DNA of 64,000 nt from Isoetes taiwanensis (taxonomy: Eukaryota > Streptophyta > Lycopodiopsida > Isoetales > Isoetaceae): the NCBI GenBank assembly GCA_021234155.1, contig JAJEKV010000240.1:370001-434000 (forward strand), in the 5' to 3' direction. The notes beneath the pieces were generated by a model. The model saw only the letters and a list, made by a program, of their open reading frames with translations, was not told where the DNA came from and ran no database searches. Made by a program: the position numbers and the translations under genes. Of the stretch, positions 45,981 through 57,477 are shown one piece after another. Numbering within the stretch: the stretch's first letter is position 1; each line of letters begins with the position of its first letter.

Positions 45981-46873
45981 GTCTGGAGTTTTTAAAAGTG
46001 TAGAATGGCAAATAGCCTCTATGATCTGCAAAAAAGCTTTTTCACACTCATCAGTCCAAACAACAGGCCTATATTTACTTTCTCTTTTACTAACTTGGCC
46101 TACTCTAGTCAACTTAGAGATAGGACTAATAAGGTGAGAGAAATTAGGCACATACACCCTTAAGAAAGAGGTCATTCCCATAAATCCCTTGACTTCTTTA
46201 ATTGTCACGGGTGTTTGAAGCTTTTTAAAGCTATGATCTTCTCTTGACTACTTGAAGGCCTTTGGCGAGTAAAACCTCATGGCCTAAGAGCTGGCCTTTG
46301 GATGCCAAAAGATGCACTTCTTTGGGTTTAGATTAACTCCAGTTTTTTCACCGCACAATGTAAATATCCTTGTTAGCTCGAAATATGATCACTTGTACCA
46401 TTACCTAAGCATAAATCATCAAGATAAACTCTGAATTGCTCGGGGAGTCATGTTTGCAAAGACGGTATCCATAGCTCTACGAAATGTAGCCCGAGGGGGC
46501 ATTCATTAAGCCAAAAGGCATCCTTTTCATTGCATAAGTTCCCCATGGAGTAATGAAGGATGTCTTTGGCTGATCTTCCTTTTGATGCTAATCTGATTAA
46601 AACCGGAGAAACCATCCAAAAATGAGTACATAGACTTGCCGACCACTGCATAAAGTATTTCTTCCAAAAAGGCAAAGGGTAACAATCTTTGTGAGTAGCT
46701 TTATTTAGATCTCTATAATCCACACATATTCTTAGAGAACCATTCTTTTTAGAACCTGGAACAATACAAGAAACCCAAGAAGGGTTCACAATGTCAACTA
46801 TCAAACTGACTCCACGCATTTTGGATAATTCACGCTTGATAAGATCTAAAAGTGAGGAATTAATTCTTCTCAA
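45981..46873 (-). pseudogene. Gypsy reverse transcriptase, C-terminus cut by LTR element A
   Basis: Minus 46,873-46,700 reads NPSWVSCIVPGSKKNGSLRI directly followed by CVDYRDLNKAT, RT motifs 1-2. A different frame has the catalytic YLDD at 46,426-46,415 (context QFRVYLDDLCL). Minus 46,208-45,981 reads TIKEVKGFMGMTSFLRVYVP and PVVWTDECEKAFLQIIEAI, the connection domain. Frameshifts and stops separate these, so the RT is dead although the active site is retained. Confidence 0.9.
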
Positions 46874-47145
46874 TCTGCATGCCGGGGTTTAGTATCTTCA
46901 CGAACTTTTATCTCAAACTCACAAATGCTCCTATCAACCCCTTTCAATTCTGAATATTCCCATGCAAAAAACATCCACCCAATCTTCAAAGTACTTAATC
47001 ATTTTACCATTGCAATCTTCATCATATAGATCTCCCATTTGCAAAGTCCCTGGACATACCTCCTTTGTGTACTTCAAGTTCTTTGTGTGATTCCTCTTGT
47101 GCTAGGTTGATGGTCAAGATAGGATGAAACCGAGAGAGTTCATCT

Positions 47146-47691
47146 TCATCTAGGACATCTTCCTTGATAGCTCCCTCGAGAGAGATGCTCTAAGAGTGTT
47201 TTCCTGCACAAAGAATCAGCCTCAAAGTTTTTAGACCTTGGAACATGATAAATTTCCCAATGATCAAAAAAAAAGTTAGCAATTCTCGAGCTTGTGTGTT
47301 CGGATCCTCCATATCTTGATGTTTTGTTTGGTATTCTCCCAAAATCTGTTTGCAAACAAGTTGTGAGTCTCCATAGATAACAATATGGGAGATATTCATG
47401 AACCTTGCTTCCTGTAGGGCCTGCAATGAGGGCCCTATATTTTGCTGCATTAGAAGAAATATTAGGATGAATTCTCCCTATCTTAGTCATCGACTTAAGA
47501 TGCATCCTTGAATAGCGCAAAGAAGAAGCAATCCCTAATTTCTTAGACATACCTCCATCAAACCAAAGGTAGGCTTTGTTTTCTTTTGGATCAGGGAACT
47601 CTACATGAGCAAAGTTGATAACTTCTGCATTTATATCAACATCTAGACCTAAACTGTAAACTCCTAACTCTTCTTCCTGCAAAATATCCAC
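47146..47691 (-). pseudogene. Additional RNase H-like domain between protease and RT
   Basis: The minus strand reads AYLWFDGGMSKKLGIASSLR, NAAKYRALIAG, then in an overlapping frame NISHIVIYGDSQLVCKQILG and EYQTKHQDMEDPNTQARELL, and finally the first frame again YHVPRSKNFEADSLC. These are the conserved blocks (FDG, NxAxYxALI, GDSQLV, HVPRxxNxxAD) of the plant-type 'additional' RNase H found in Tat-lineage Gypsy elements. It sits upstream of RT rather than after the ordinary RNase H. At least two frameshifts. Confidence 0.85.
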
Positions 47692-47738
47692 ATCTATGAA
47701 TCTAATGTTAGAAAGAAGGGTCAGTTTGGTTTACCGGT

Positions 47739-48233
47739 TTAATGGAAGTTGCTCCATTTGAAATAGTGCAAATACCTTGAGGACCATATAGGCCTAGCAT
47801 CTACTGTTTTCATCCACCTTCTTCCCAATAATAAATCATAAATGTTAGCATGATTAACATTCTCAAAGTCAACAACCACAAATGTAGCTAAGACAATGAT
47901 TCCCCCTGTATTAACAGACACATTTCTCACCACTCCCTTTGGTACTACCTTAGCATTGGAAAAGGATTTTAGAACAATAGAAGTGTTGTCTTCTACTTTG
48001 AGATTCAGTGTCTTCATAACATGATAAGGCATGACATTTAGGGAGGAACCTCCATCCAACAAAACCTTATCTAAATGGGAGGTACCTATAGTAGCACTAC
48101 AAATAAAAGCACCCGGATCTTCGGTGTGCTTTCGGGGTAAGGCTTCTACGAAATGTTGTTGCAAGTTTTCGCAAAGCAATTTCTTCAACATTTTGGGTAT
48201 TCTTGATGAGCTTTTCCCTGTATGATGGTGCAA
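47739..48233 (-). pseudogene. Gypsy protease (retropepsin) domain
   Basis: The minus strand is open for 164 codons with SATIGTSHLDKVLLDGGSSL followed by NVMPYHVMKTLNL, the active-site DGGS of a Tat-type retropepsin, then NIYDLLLGRRWM, the usual C-terminal LLGRxW motif. The domain looks complete, with an intact active-site Asp. It processes the polyprotein. Confidence 0.88.
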
Positions 48234-48495
48234 TCCTTAATAAAGTTAGTAAGTCTACAGTAACCTTGGAGTTTTTCATAAGCAATTCAAATTCATCAAG
48301 CTCAGAATCTTTCTGTTTATACCTTTGAACAGGGGAAGGAGCTATATCCTGAGGATTTGGCTGAAATGTTACCTTAGGAGCTACACTTGGTGGGACGAGA
48401 ACTTGCGGATGTACACCGAATGAAGCCCTAGCACGCGTGTTTGCATAACCATAACATCTTGTTCTTCTTGTTCTTACGCACAAGTCTCAATAAAA

Positions 48496-49519
48496 CTAAT
48501 ATTGGACACTGTTTACCTTTTTCTTGCTTTGCAAGGTAATTCTTGACAACTTTGAGAACTTCTCTTCATGACCTATCTCTTTGCAAAAGAACAAAGGACA
48601 TTCTCTACCAAAATGGCCCCTTTTGTGGCATTTAGGACAAGATCTTGCAAAGCAATTTTCAGCCCTATGATAGGGTTTACCACAGTTTGTGCATTCAGGT
48701 ATGGCAGAGCTAGAAGAAGGAGCATTATTACTATTTTTCAACTCCATGAGTTGTTTGGTGACTTCTAAGAGAGCTTCAAATACCTTACTTATCTCAGATT
48801 TCATTTCGAAACACGAGGGTCTAGCTCTTGACTTTTGGCTTCTTCTTTTCCTTCGAACTGCATACGGGGCAGCATTAGCATAGTGCGACTCGTGCTTTCG
48901 ATATCATGATGAGGAGGGTAGAATGGATCTCGATTTCATCATCAGGTGAGATAGCTTAGCATTTCTACTAAATCTACAGCCTTTACAAATGTCTTATGGA
49001 TTGAATCTAGCTCACCAAACTTTTGAAGTTTTAATAACTTTCTATAAATCTTAGGCACGGACATCGGACCTCGATAAAGGAAGCAACCGGATGCAAAGTT
49101 GGGTGGGAAACATGGTTCCTATTACACACCAGCAAATAAGAGTTAAATCTTTCCACATCTTTGTTTCACACTTTTTTACAGATTTAATAGAAAAGGAATT
49201 GAGCTCAAAACAAGGTCCTGGGGTGAAGTAGTCTTACCAAACCTTGCCTGAAACCTTTGTTCCAATTCATCCCACTTAGTACCTATCGGCGGTTCGAAAT
49301 CCAACCAGGGATCTGGCCTCATCACCTTTCATGCATTTGATAAACTTCGGAAAAACTGGTACCTTTCTTCTTTCCATGCTCCTCATAATATTCTTCAAAA
49401 TTCTTCAAGAAATGGTTAGCATTCATGGAAGAATCATAACAAGGGAAGCGGCGGTATAGTGAGCTCAAATTGGTAAGGAGCTTGTGGAGGAAAAGGCAAA
49501 GCGTAAACATTTGTAACAT
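48496..49519 (-). pseudogene. Gypsy gag with zinc knuckles
   Basis: Minus 49,519-49,322 contains FPCYDSSMNANHFLKNFEEYY, a capsid-like stretch. Minus 48,804-48,496 carries two CCHC knuckles, CTNCGKPYHRAENC and CPKCHKRGHFGREC, plus a third degenerate CPLFFCKEIGHEEKF. The link between (49,320-48,810) is frameshifted. A further gag-protease linker is open at 48,483-48,097. Confidence 0.8.
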
Positions 49520-49646
49520 TTATTTGTGGGACTGGTAGCCACTTTCATGCTTACCCCTACTAGATCACGGTTGACTGTTACCTCGGGTTGCTCGGCTGAG
49601 GCTCAGCCATCTTTCTTGGTGCCATGGAGTTCAACTTCCGGTGAAA

Positions 49647-49664
49647 ATCTCGGTAGGACCTCCA
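49647..49664 (-). promoter_or_regulatory. Primer-binding site of the Gypsy element, complementary to tRNA-Gln
   Basis: On the minus strand TGGAGGTCCTACCGAGAT starts 3 nt after the LTR end. Its complement ends TCTCGGTAGGACCTCCA; plant tRNA-Gln ends in ..GGTAGGACCTCCA, an almost full match. This fixes the element's direction. Confidence 0.75.
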
Positions 49665-49667
49665 AAA

Positions 49668-52600
49668 TGTTAGCCTAAAACCTGGAATTTTAGCCTAACC
49701 TCAAAGGAATCTTAAACAAAGCGGTTAGAACCTCCAGATCACTTAGGGTGATCAATCCTTGTCATATGAAACCAGAAAATTCATTTTTAAAGTGCTAGTT
49801 TTTTCAAAATCACTAGAGTCCCTGAAACTGGAAAAACTGTCAGAGCAAAAACTGAACTTGCTGACACACCTTGAGAGATTTTGAAGATCTGATTGGTGTT
49901 ATAAGTGGTCAACAAGCAGAGGAAAATGGTGGAGAAGATTTGACTTGATTTGAATAAGGGAATGTTAAGAAAAACAAGGTCAAAGGCAGGTCAAAAAGTT
50001 GGCCAGTGCCAAAACAGAGAGCCAAATTTTGCAAATGGAGTTTGATGGGAAATTTTGGGTTGGGATCCGTGCAAGCAACTTCAAAATAGCCTCTAGATCA
50101 CGTCTTGAGAAGGTTTGAATAGCAAAAGGATGTTTTAGTTTTCCTGTAAATAGACAAAACCTCAAGAAAAAAGCCAAACTCTGTAACAGTTAAGAAAGGA
50201 AATCTTTTTATATGTTTTCTTTGAATGTATAGGTTTCTAGGATTTCTATAAGGATGAAATACAACTATCTGAAGAAGATACAATCTATGAGTAGATAGGT
50301 TTGGTCTTGTTTTGGTTTTTGTTTTTTCTTTTTTTTAAAAGAGCAATGCGAGAATTAAAAAAATGGATGTACAATGGTGAAAATGATTTTTCAGGCAAAG
50401 ACTATGCATTATAGCAATGTGATACAGAAAGTTTGATAATATCAACAGGGTATTACCAAAGTTTCAAAAAATAATAATGCTTGAGTAATAATGCTTGAGG
50501 GCAATTCAAGGCTGTATGAGTCTTTCAAGGGCTTCAAAACTATCAAAGAAGTAATATGGAATGATTTTTAAGTTGCAATCGAGGTGCCTCAATGCCGACC
50601 AGGTCACAACGAATTGGGACTTCAATCTCGAGCGAAATAGAGCTGGAATCGAAAGGCGAGCGAGCAAGGTGATATCAAAAATTTGAATGCGCCAAAATCA
50701 CAGAGGTATATCTCTGAGGGGCGTGTCGATTTGATCTGTAATGTTGGTTTAAGAACTGTTCCTCTCACAAAACTAGCTCGGCCGAGTGATTTTAGGCCTA
50801 ATTTGAGCAATTTCTCACGGATCAAATGCCACAGAGGGTCCCCAATGTCTCGGAAAAGGTTCAGGAGTTGATCTCGGGGGAAAATTGGCGGGATTCAATC
50901 AAATTTAGGCACGAATTGGCGGATTTAGCGAGTTCCCCTATTTCTTAGGGTTCATCAAAAATTCTTAAGGGTGATATATCCCACGGGCACAAGCGAGTGC
51001 GACTTACGTATATAAGGAATAGTGTTGACCCCACTATTAAGTTTCGTGCCCTTGCAGGGGGACACCAGACCCAGTATCCGCCCCCACGCCCGCGCCACGT
51101 GGAAAAATTGGGGGTGACACGGAACTATGCGAAATAGATAGGGGTAGATAGGCTAGAATAGGTTTTTTTTATTTTTTTGGCACGCATCCCAAGAATCAAT
51201 TTTGAAGGCCTTCCCAAAGGTTTTTTTCAAATTTAAAAAGGCTATGTTAGCTCTTTTTGCCAAGCTTTCCATCTAGAAGGTTTTCAAGTCAAAACTGAAA
51301 CATTTAAATTTTTGTCCATTTTGACCCATGGTCAATGAATATTACAACATAGGGATGGTGAAAAAGTCATGGGAAAAAGATGGGAAAAAGGGTGTAAATA
51401 GGCTATACTAGGGTTTAGGAAGATGAAATGAGAATGAGAAAAGAGTTTTCTTGCCTTTGAAGTTTTTCAAGATCATTAGGGGGCAATTCTCAATTGAAAG
51501 TAGGATCAATAAAAAAATGGGTAGTGAAATGATGGGAAAAGGTCTCAAAAGTGAAAAACATGGTGAGAGAAAGGTTATAAAAGGTTCATAGGACATAAAA
51601 AGGTGGATATGGAATGAAGACAAGATGGGTACCTCTGTAGCACTTGATTTCATCTCAGATTGTTTCTAATGCTCAAATCATACCTCATAGTGAAGATACA
51701 TTTGCTCAAAGCCTAAGGGTCTTCCAAACTTCTATAAGGGTCTTCCAAACTTCAAGGCTAGAATAAGAGCATGTTTCACTTCCAAGATGGCATCCTTGTA
51801 TGTGTGACTTCAAACTACTAATGAAACTCAAGCAAGCTTCATAAGGTTGAGCTTTGGTAAAACATCTTGTGCTTCCTTGATAATCTTGCTATAGCCTTTG
51901 CCTGGTATTCAAATCAAAGGAAAATGTTAAACAAATGGGAATGTGTCTAAAAGGTATTTTACCTCAAGGAAAAGATTAGGCTATAAAAGGAGATCCCCAA
52001 TGCCTTCCAAACTTGGTGTTTGGATTCTTGGCATACACCCTGCAGCAGCAGTCCATGACTGCCGGATGCTACAAGGCTGCCATGCTCATGATCACAAAAT
52101 AAGAACAAGACAAGGAAATATGCACAAAGAATGAAGAGGAACGTGGCCAAATGAGGCTCTCCAAATATGAGATCAAACCTGAGTACATCTGAAGAGGCTC
52201 CGGTCTAATATAGTGTAGACCGCAAATCTGAGCCGTACATCTAACTAATCTAAGCCATACACTTAAGTTAACCTAAGCATGCCAAGTGTCAGTCTGCCAC
52301 CACTGACACCTAACATGTGCATGCACAATGTTAACCACTAGGTGGTTAACACTGCCTCCCCCTAAAAATTTTTTAGCACAAAAACATGTACAGACTTTTA
52401 TAAGACAAGTCTGACAATTACAATATGGTGCCAAAAATTTTAGGGGCGAAAAGGATGGTAATGGTGATGGTTGGTTTTGTCGCCGAAAGATCTTCATGAA
52501 GGCATTGATGACGAATAGGATCCGAAGGAATGTCGATGCAGAACATGGATCATAGGAACTTGGGTGAGGAAAAACATAAAGACAATTCCCTTATATCATG

Positions 52601-55024
52601 GGAAGTCAATGTTAATGAACAAGGCCCAAAATTCCACTTAAAAACAAGCATAATAAGGGGCTTTAAAATGTAAGCACCATAAAAGCGGGGGTCGTGAGAA
52701 CAAAGCGTGGAAGCATTTTTTTTTTTTTTTTTTTTTTTTTTAGCATCAGCGTCGGTCAAGTGGGGTCCGGGTCACGATGGGGAATAAAAAGGCATGAAGA
52801 GCGTGGCAAGCCGTGAAGAAGCGCGGGTCTTTGAAAACAGAGCGTGGATTTTGCTAGAAAAATGATTAGCGTGGCCGTGGGCAGTTATCAGCCAGCAAAA
52901 ATTATGGTGGCCGTGGCGTGGACCTGAGGACTAAGAGCGTGGACGCCCGTGAGCCAGCGTGAGCCCTAAGGACAAGAGTGTATCTGGGCCATAGATCTTT
53001 AGGCGGCCAAATCATAGCCGTTGGGAAAAAAACCCTAGCAGATTAGGAATAGTATGCAGACAGGAAAAGAAAGTTTTAAACGGCCACGGACGATTTTTGG
53101 AACACAAGTGTTTCTAAATTGCCCAGGGAGGGCGGCCGATTTGGTGCAACATAGCCTAAGGCGGTTCTTCTGAATGCTGGTCCGGATATAATGGCGGATT
53201 TGGGTCTGCCATGGAGAGGAACTGTCGAGAATGGCTATAACAGAGTGATCTTGCAGGAACAGATGGCGTTGGTTGCATGGCAGGATCTCGAACCCTGAAA
53301 TATGGCTCTGAAATATGGCTTTGCTTCTGCCCTTCATGGCGGTGATCTAAGCCTCCTTGAATTTGAAGGTCTTCTGCTTCTAGTGCCAGAGTATGGTGGT
53401 GAATGGAGCTGAAATCCTGATATGATGCCGAAATGGAAGCTTCTAGAGATAGGAACTGGCCAGTTTTTTGTGAATCGAGCCATTTTTTTTTTGCCCTGAA
53501 TCGGTCTTTGTAAACTGGGACCGGATGTGAATGTGTGCTTTTTTGTGCAGATGATAATGAGCGGGGAGCCTAGAGTAATTGAATTGAGGCTTCAAGAATT
53601 TGTATAAATATGCTTGCTGGAATAGGGCTCTACAGCTGTGATATGCGTGAGGCAGATAGAAAGACATGATTGCTCTGTGCAGATGCAGACTGATGGAAAA
53701 TATTGTAGAACTCGAATCCTTCTAGAGCCAACTCGAATCCTTCTAGAGCCGAGATCTTGGAATGTTTTACGTGGTAATCGATAAAATGAAACTTGGATGC
53801 AGTCTTTGTGATGCCCCGGACATCGATGAAAAAAAAACTACGATCGTCCAAGTTGTGCAATAGGCAGGGACAAGTCTGGTGCAGATGAACTACATGAAGA
53901 AGCAGATAACGCCCTTGAGAAATCTGTCTGATGATTGATGTTGACTCTTGTGTATTGGCAGGAACCAGAAAGAGAGAAAGCTGTGAATCAATAATCTCTA
54001 GCCCAGGCAATAGGAACGTTTGGGCTCAAAGGGGGCTAGCCAAGTGCTGGCCCTCTGCCAAATAATTTGAAAAAGAAACCTGAGACTTGAAGAGGCAGAT
54101 GAGGTAAAGATCCCTGTAGCATCGTGTGAATATTTTTGGGTGTGCAGAAGCACGAAATTTCTGATAAGCCAAGATAAAGAGAAGATGATAAAAATGATCA
54201 AAGACATGATTTTTTCTGATAGCTTTTTCAGCAGAGAAAAGATAAAAACACGTGATGTTTTCTTGAGTTTGGTGCAGAGAGGAGTGCTGTCACCACTCCA
54301 AAATCCGGCTTTGTAAACTGTGCTTCTTTAAAGCATGAAAAACAGAGTTTTTGAAAACGATTTTCATAACTAAACTAAGTGCTAAGGAATTGATTGACAA
54401 AGGGGCCTCCAGCCGGACCATTTCAACAACTGGTTGGGCCAAATAAAGGGATTGAAGTGTACAAGAAGTACTCAAGAACTGATTAGTAAGAGCAGCAAAG
54501 ACAACAGCAAAACAGCAAGGCTGAAGAAGGTGATCACGAGCGAACCCGGCATAACGGCGCCAATGTTTGATTCTTGGCATACACCCGCAGCGAAAGAATC
54601 CATGATCACGGATGCTACAAGGCTGCCATGCTCATGATCACAAAATAAGAACAAGACAAGGAAATATGCACAAAGAATGAAGAGGAACGTGGCCAAATGA
54701 GGCTCTCCAAATATGAGATCAAACACGAGTACATCTCAAGAGGTCTGGGCCTAATATAGTGTAGACCGCAAATCTGAGCCGTACATCTAACTAATCTAAG
54801 CCATACACTTAAGTTAACCTAAGCATGCCAAGTGTCAGTCTGCCACCACTGACACCTAACATGTGCATGCACAATGTTAACCACTAGGTGGTTAACACTT
54901 GGTCAAATGTCTTCCAAACTCTAATGGGATCACAATAGCCTGAAACTTTTCCTTAGAGGAAATATGGATGAAACAAAAGTTTTTGATAATAGATGCTAGT
55001 CCATGTTGCCAGAAATGGGCAACA
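49668..55024 (-). repeat. 5' LTR of the Gypsy element, split by LTR element B
   Basis: Parts 49,668-52,016 and 54,903-55,024 together equal the other LTR (2,471 against 2,472 bp). Element B and one copy of its CTTGG duplication separate them. Confidence 0.93.
52017..54897 (-). mobile_element. Non-autonomous LTR retroelement, copy B
   Basis: Same family as copy A, reverse orientation. LTRs at 52,017-52,351 and 54,564-54,897; target duplication CTTGG at 52,012-52,016 and 54,898-54,902. The minus-strand primer site TGGCGCC (54,562-54,556) and purine tract (52,352-52,375, read agggggaggcag) are in place. The interior has no gag-pol; it has the CCACGC array on the minus strand and a 26-nt T run (52,716-52,741). 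Inserted in the 5' LTR of the host Gypsy. Confidence 0.93.
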
Positions 55025-56787
55025 GACATTGCCCCAAACATCCATCTATTCTTGTTTTCTTTCCAACAGTTGTCCAATTGCACAATAGCTCCTCTGCAGT
55101 TGTTTCTCAAGTAAGGGGAAATCATCCCAAGTCCTCCTTGATTCATTGGACACCTTGGATGTGAGCTTTTTTATCTGCCTTTGGTAACAAAGCGGTTGAT
55201 CATCCATCAAAGCGTCAAAAATGGGGGCTGATGGAGAATACCTCCTTCCTTCTATCGATCCTTTCTCTAGTGTTCTCAAGCAATTGAAAATAGAGCTCAC
55301 ATGGAAGTTTGGATCATCCCTCCATACATCAAGCACAAAATGACCATAGGTTCCAGTTCCATGCCTATGTGTTAAGACACTCGCTAGGCTTACTTTCATC
55401 TGAAAAGCGTTTTGACAACGCTTGGGCAAAGGATCTAGCTTTGGCAAGAAAGTCTTGTGTTGGTCCATCTTATCATGAATTATACACAAAAAGACTGCAC
55501 CTGGGAAAATGTTCTCCACTGCCAATACAACTGTCTACATGATATTTGGTCCCTTTGGTGATCTGCAAATTGCTCCCTAATTGCCATTCTTTCTTTCTCT
55601 ATTGCAGTTGATGCAAGTGTATCCTTGAGTTGAATGCAAGTGTTGCACTTTGAGAATGGCATGTGTTGCAGGACACTCACGTCTGAGAAGTGAGTGCTCC
55701 ATAACTTGCTGAAATGTGATTAAGAAAGAGGCTGACCTCCAGTAGTTTCTAGGATGGAGTTGACCTCTTTAAGGCACTCTTTTTGGATGTAATGTTGTGG
55801 CAACATCCTTTGGATCACTCGCACACCGTGCTCATTCACCTTCGACTTGTGGGGCATAGATTGAGACATGTATCTCACAAAGCTCTCGAAAACTGCAATG
55901 GCCCTCAAAGTGTTTGCTCTAGGTTTCAAAGTCAGTGCATTGCCATGTTGGAACAACCTATGCTCTTTTTTGACCTGCTCCCAGTATCTGTAGAATGAAG
56001 ACTTGCTCACGCCAAGAATCCATCTCAAAGCTCTCATACATACCTTCAGGCCCCTCAATTGATATAGTAACCTTCCTGTGTTTTCATCATAGCTGGAATT
56101 TCTACACAAGGAGTAGATGAAATTAATCCTATCTTTCTGAAGCTGTCCAATGTATTGGGAGCTTATCTGCACGAGGTCATCCACACTGTACTAGACTGTG
56201 CAATCTAGGTTGCAACACTCTTGTCCCCTAATTGCCTCTAGGTTTTCTTTGGTTGGGGCCATACTTTCCATCCTTTCTAAATATTTGTCACTTCTAGCCC
56301 TCTTGGGCACCCTTGGCTGCCTTTTATGAAAAATATAGCGCCTCTTCCTTGTGATCAAAGGATGCTCATCCACCACCAAATCTTCCACATGGCCTGGGGT
56401 GGGCCTTGGGGTATGTAGTTCAGTAGGGCCTTCAAGGTTCTCACCATTCTTGTGTGTAATATATCTAATTGGCCATCTTAACTGAGTTTGGGACTCCAAC
56501 AACCCAGAGCACACAATGCAATCACTAGAGATTCCCTGGGACATGATTGTATCAACTTGGATAAGAAGCTTCCCAATGCCAACTCCAAGATGATCATCTC
56601 CCAGACGTTCATCATTCACAAAAGGATCAACTGCAGTTATGATGCCCTCTGCAAATACCGTCTCGGTGCAAGGGTGCAACAATAAGCAGGCCATCTTCCT
56701 CCATTGGAGCCTAGGGCAATGTCCTGTGCTGGGCTTCCTTGGCTCCATTTTGCTCATCTCACATGCTCCCTGAATGAAAGAGCACAC
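55025..56787 (-). pseudogene. DUF7869-like transposase, 5' and central part
   Basis: The minus-strand reading starts near 56,787. Residues include RWILGVSKSSFYRYWEQVK (near 56,040-55,985, the 'LGIGxSRYYRV'-type box), MPFSKCNTCIQLKDTLAS (a Cys pair), FLCIIHDKMDQHKTFLPKL, LTHRHGTGTYGHFVLDVW, and finally IVQLDNCWKENKNRWMFGAM (55,091-55,032), the DNCxxENKNR hallmark. It continues at 38,104 with GHTHDDID. These boxes define the DUF7869 transposase-like family, whose core I take to be an RNase H fold. An in-frame TAG lies near 56,190 and frameshifts near 55,700, 55,520 and 55,140, so it was decaying besides being split. Confidence 0.8.
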
Positions 56788-56794
56788 ATTAAAA

Positions 56795-57070
56795 CTATAT
56801 AGCCATGAACATTACAAATATGACCATATAAACCATATAAAACCATACAAACATATTAAATATAAACCATATAACCATATAAAACCACCTAACCATATTA
56901 AATATAAACCATATATAACTATTAAAACCATATATAATCATTAAAACCAGATAACCATATTTAATATAAAACATATAAAAATATAAACATGTTTCAATTA
57001 ACATAACCATTTTAGATCATTAACCATCATAACCATTATATAAATCATTTTAACATTCAATATTTTGTCA
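56795..57070. repeat. ACCATATAAA-rich repeat
   Basis: Dense, irregular copies of aaccatata and taaatataaaccatat. Related in composition to the ATGGTT blocks further left. No coding signal. Confidence 0.7.
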
Positions 57071-57080
57071 TGGCCACGTG

Positions 57081-57391
57081 CAGTGATGACTTTAAGGTGT
57101 GAAACTTCGTAAAGTTGCTATATTTTACCATTTTTTTAAATCTGGATTCGATGGTTTACTAGGATGCGTACACTAAACCAACTTCATAAAATCGCCAAAA
57201 TTTGATAATATTGCATCCTAATTAAAGTAAATTCGCCAAATTAATGGACATTTTACAGTAAAAACCGCAATTTTATGGTAAGATATCCAATTCTACTAAA
57301 TTCATTTCTATAAAAATGTTGGAAAAATAAGAAAAAATCGCCACCATTTCTATAGTTTAGAAGCAGCTAGAGGATGATAAAGTCATCACTG
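57081..57391. mobile_element. hAT-type MITE inserted in a G-box
   Basis: Terminal inverted repeats CAGTGATGACTTTA (57,081-57,094) and its complement (57,378-57,391) are flanked by a perfect 8-bp duplication GCCACGTG (57,073-57,080 and 57,392-57,399). CAGTG ends with 8-bp duplications are typical of hAT elements. 311 bp, AT-rich, no coding sequence. Confidence 0.9.
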
Positions 57392-57392
57392 G

Positions 57393-57477
57393 CCACGTGG
57401 TGCTTCGTCAGCGACGGATGACGTGGCCACGTCAGCAATCCGCACTGCCACATCATGTATGGCATGGCCCACACGTG
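57393..57477. promoter_or_regulatory. Cluster of ACGT-core (G-box/ABRE-like) motifs
   Basis: ccacgtgg (57,393-57,400), the 16-bp perfect palindrome TGACGTGGCCACGTCA (57,419-57,434) and cacgtg (57,472-57,477) lie within 85 nt. These are bZIP/bHLH binding cores. It lies upstream of the HAD-type gene, so it could belong to its promoter; that is inference. Confidence 0.6.

Larger units (their letters stand above)
38105..55024 (-). mobile_element. Tat-like Ty3/Gypsy LTR retrotransposon, minus strand, with two nested LTR elements
   Basis: Long direct repeats of about 2.47 kb (38,105-40,576 and 49,668-55,024, the latter split) begin TG and end CA. The flanking duplication GACAT is perfect. A primer-binding site lies 3 nt inside the 5' LTR (minus sense) and a purine tract (CCTTTGAGGAGA) abuts the 3' LTR. 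The coding order on the minus strand is gag, protease, RNase H-like domain, RT, RNase H, integrase. Without the two nested insertions the element would be about 10.96 kb. LTR identity is high but indels and frameshifts break the polyprotein. It sits inside a transposase gene. Confidence 0.93.

Noticed and set aside
38105-52016. 2.5-kb direct repeats as a segmental duplication
   Set aside because: They begin TG and end CA, have a primer site, a purine tract and a shared 5-bp target duplication, so they are LTRs.
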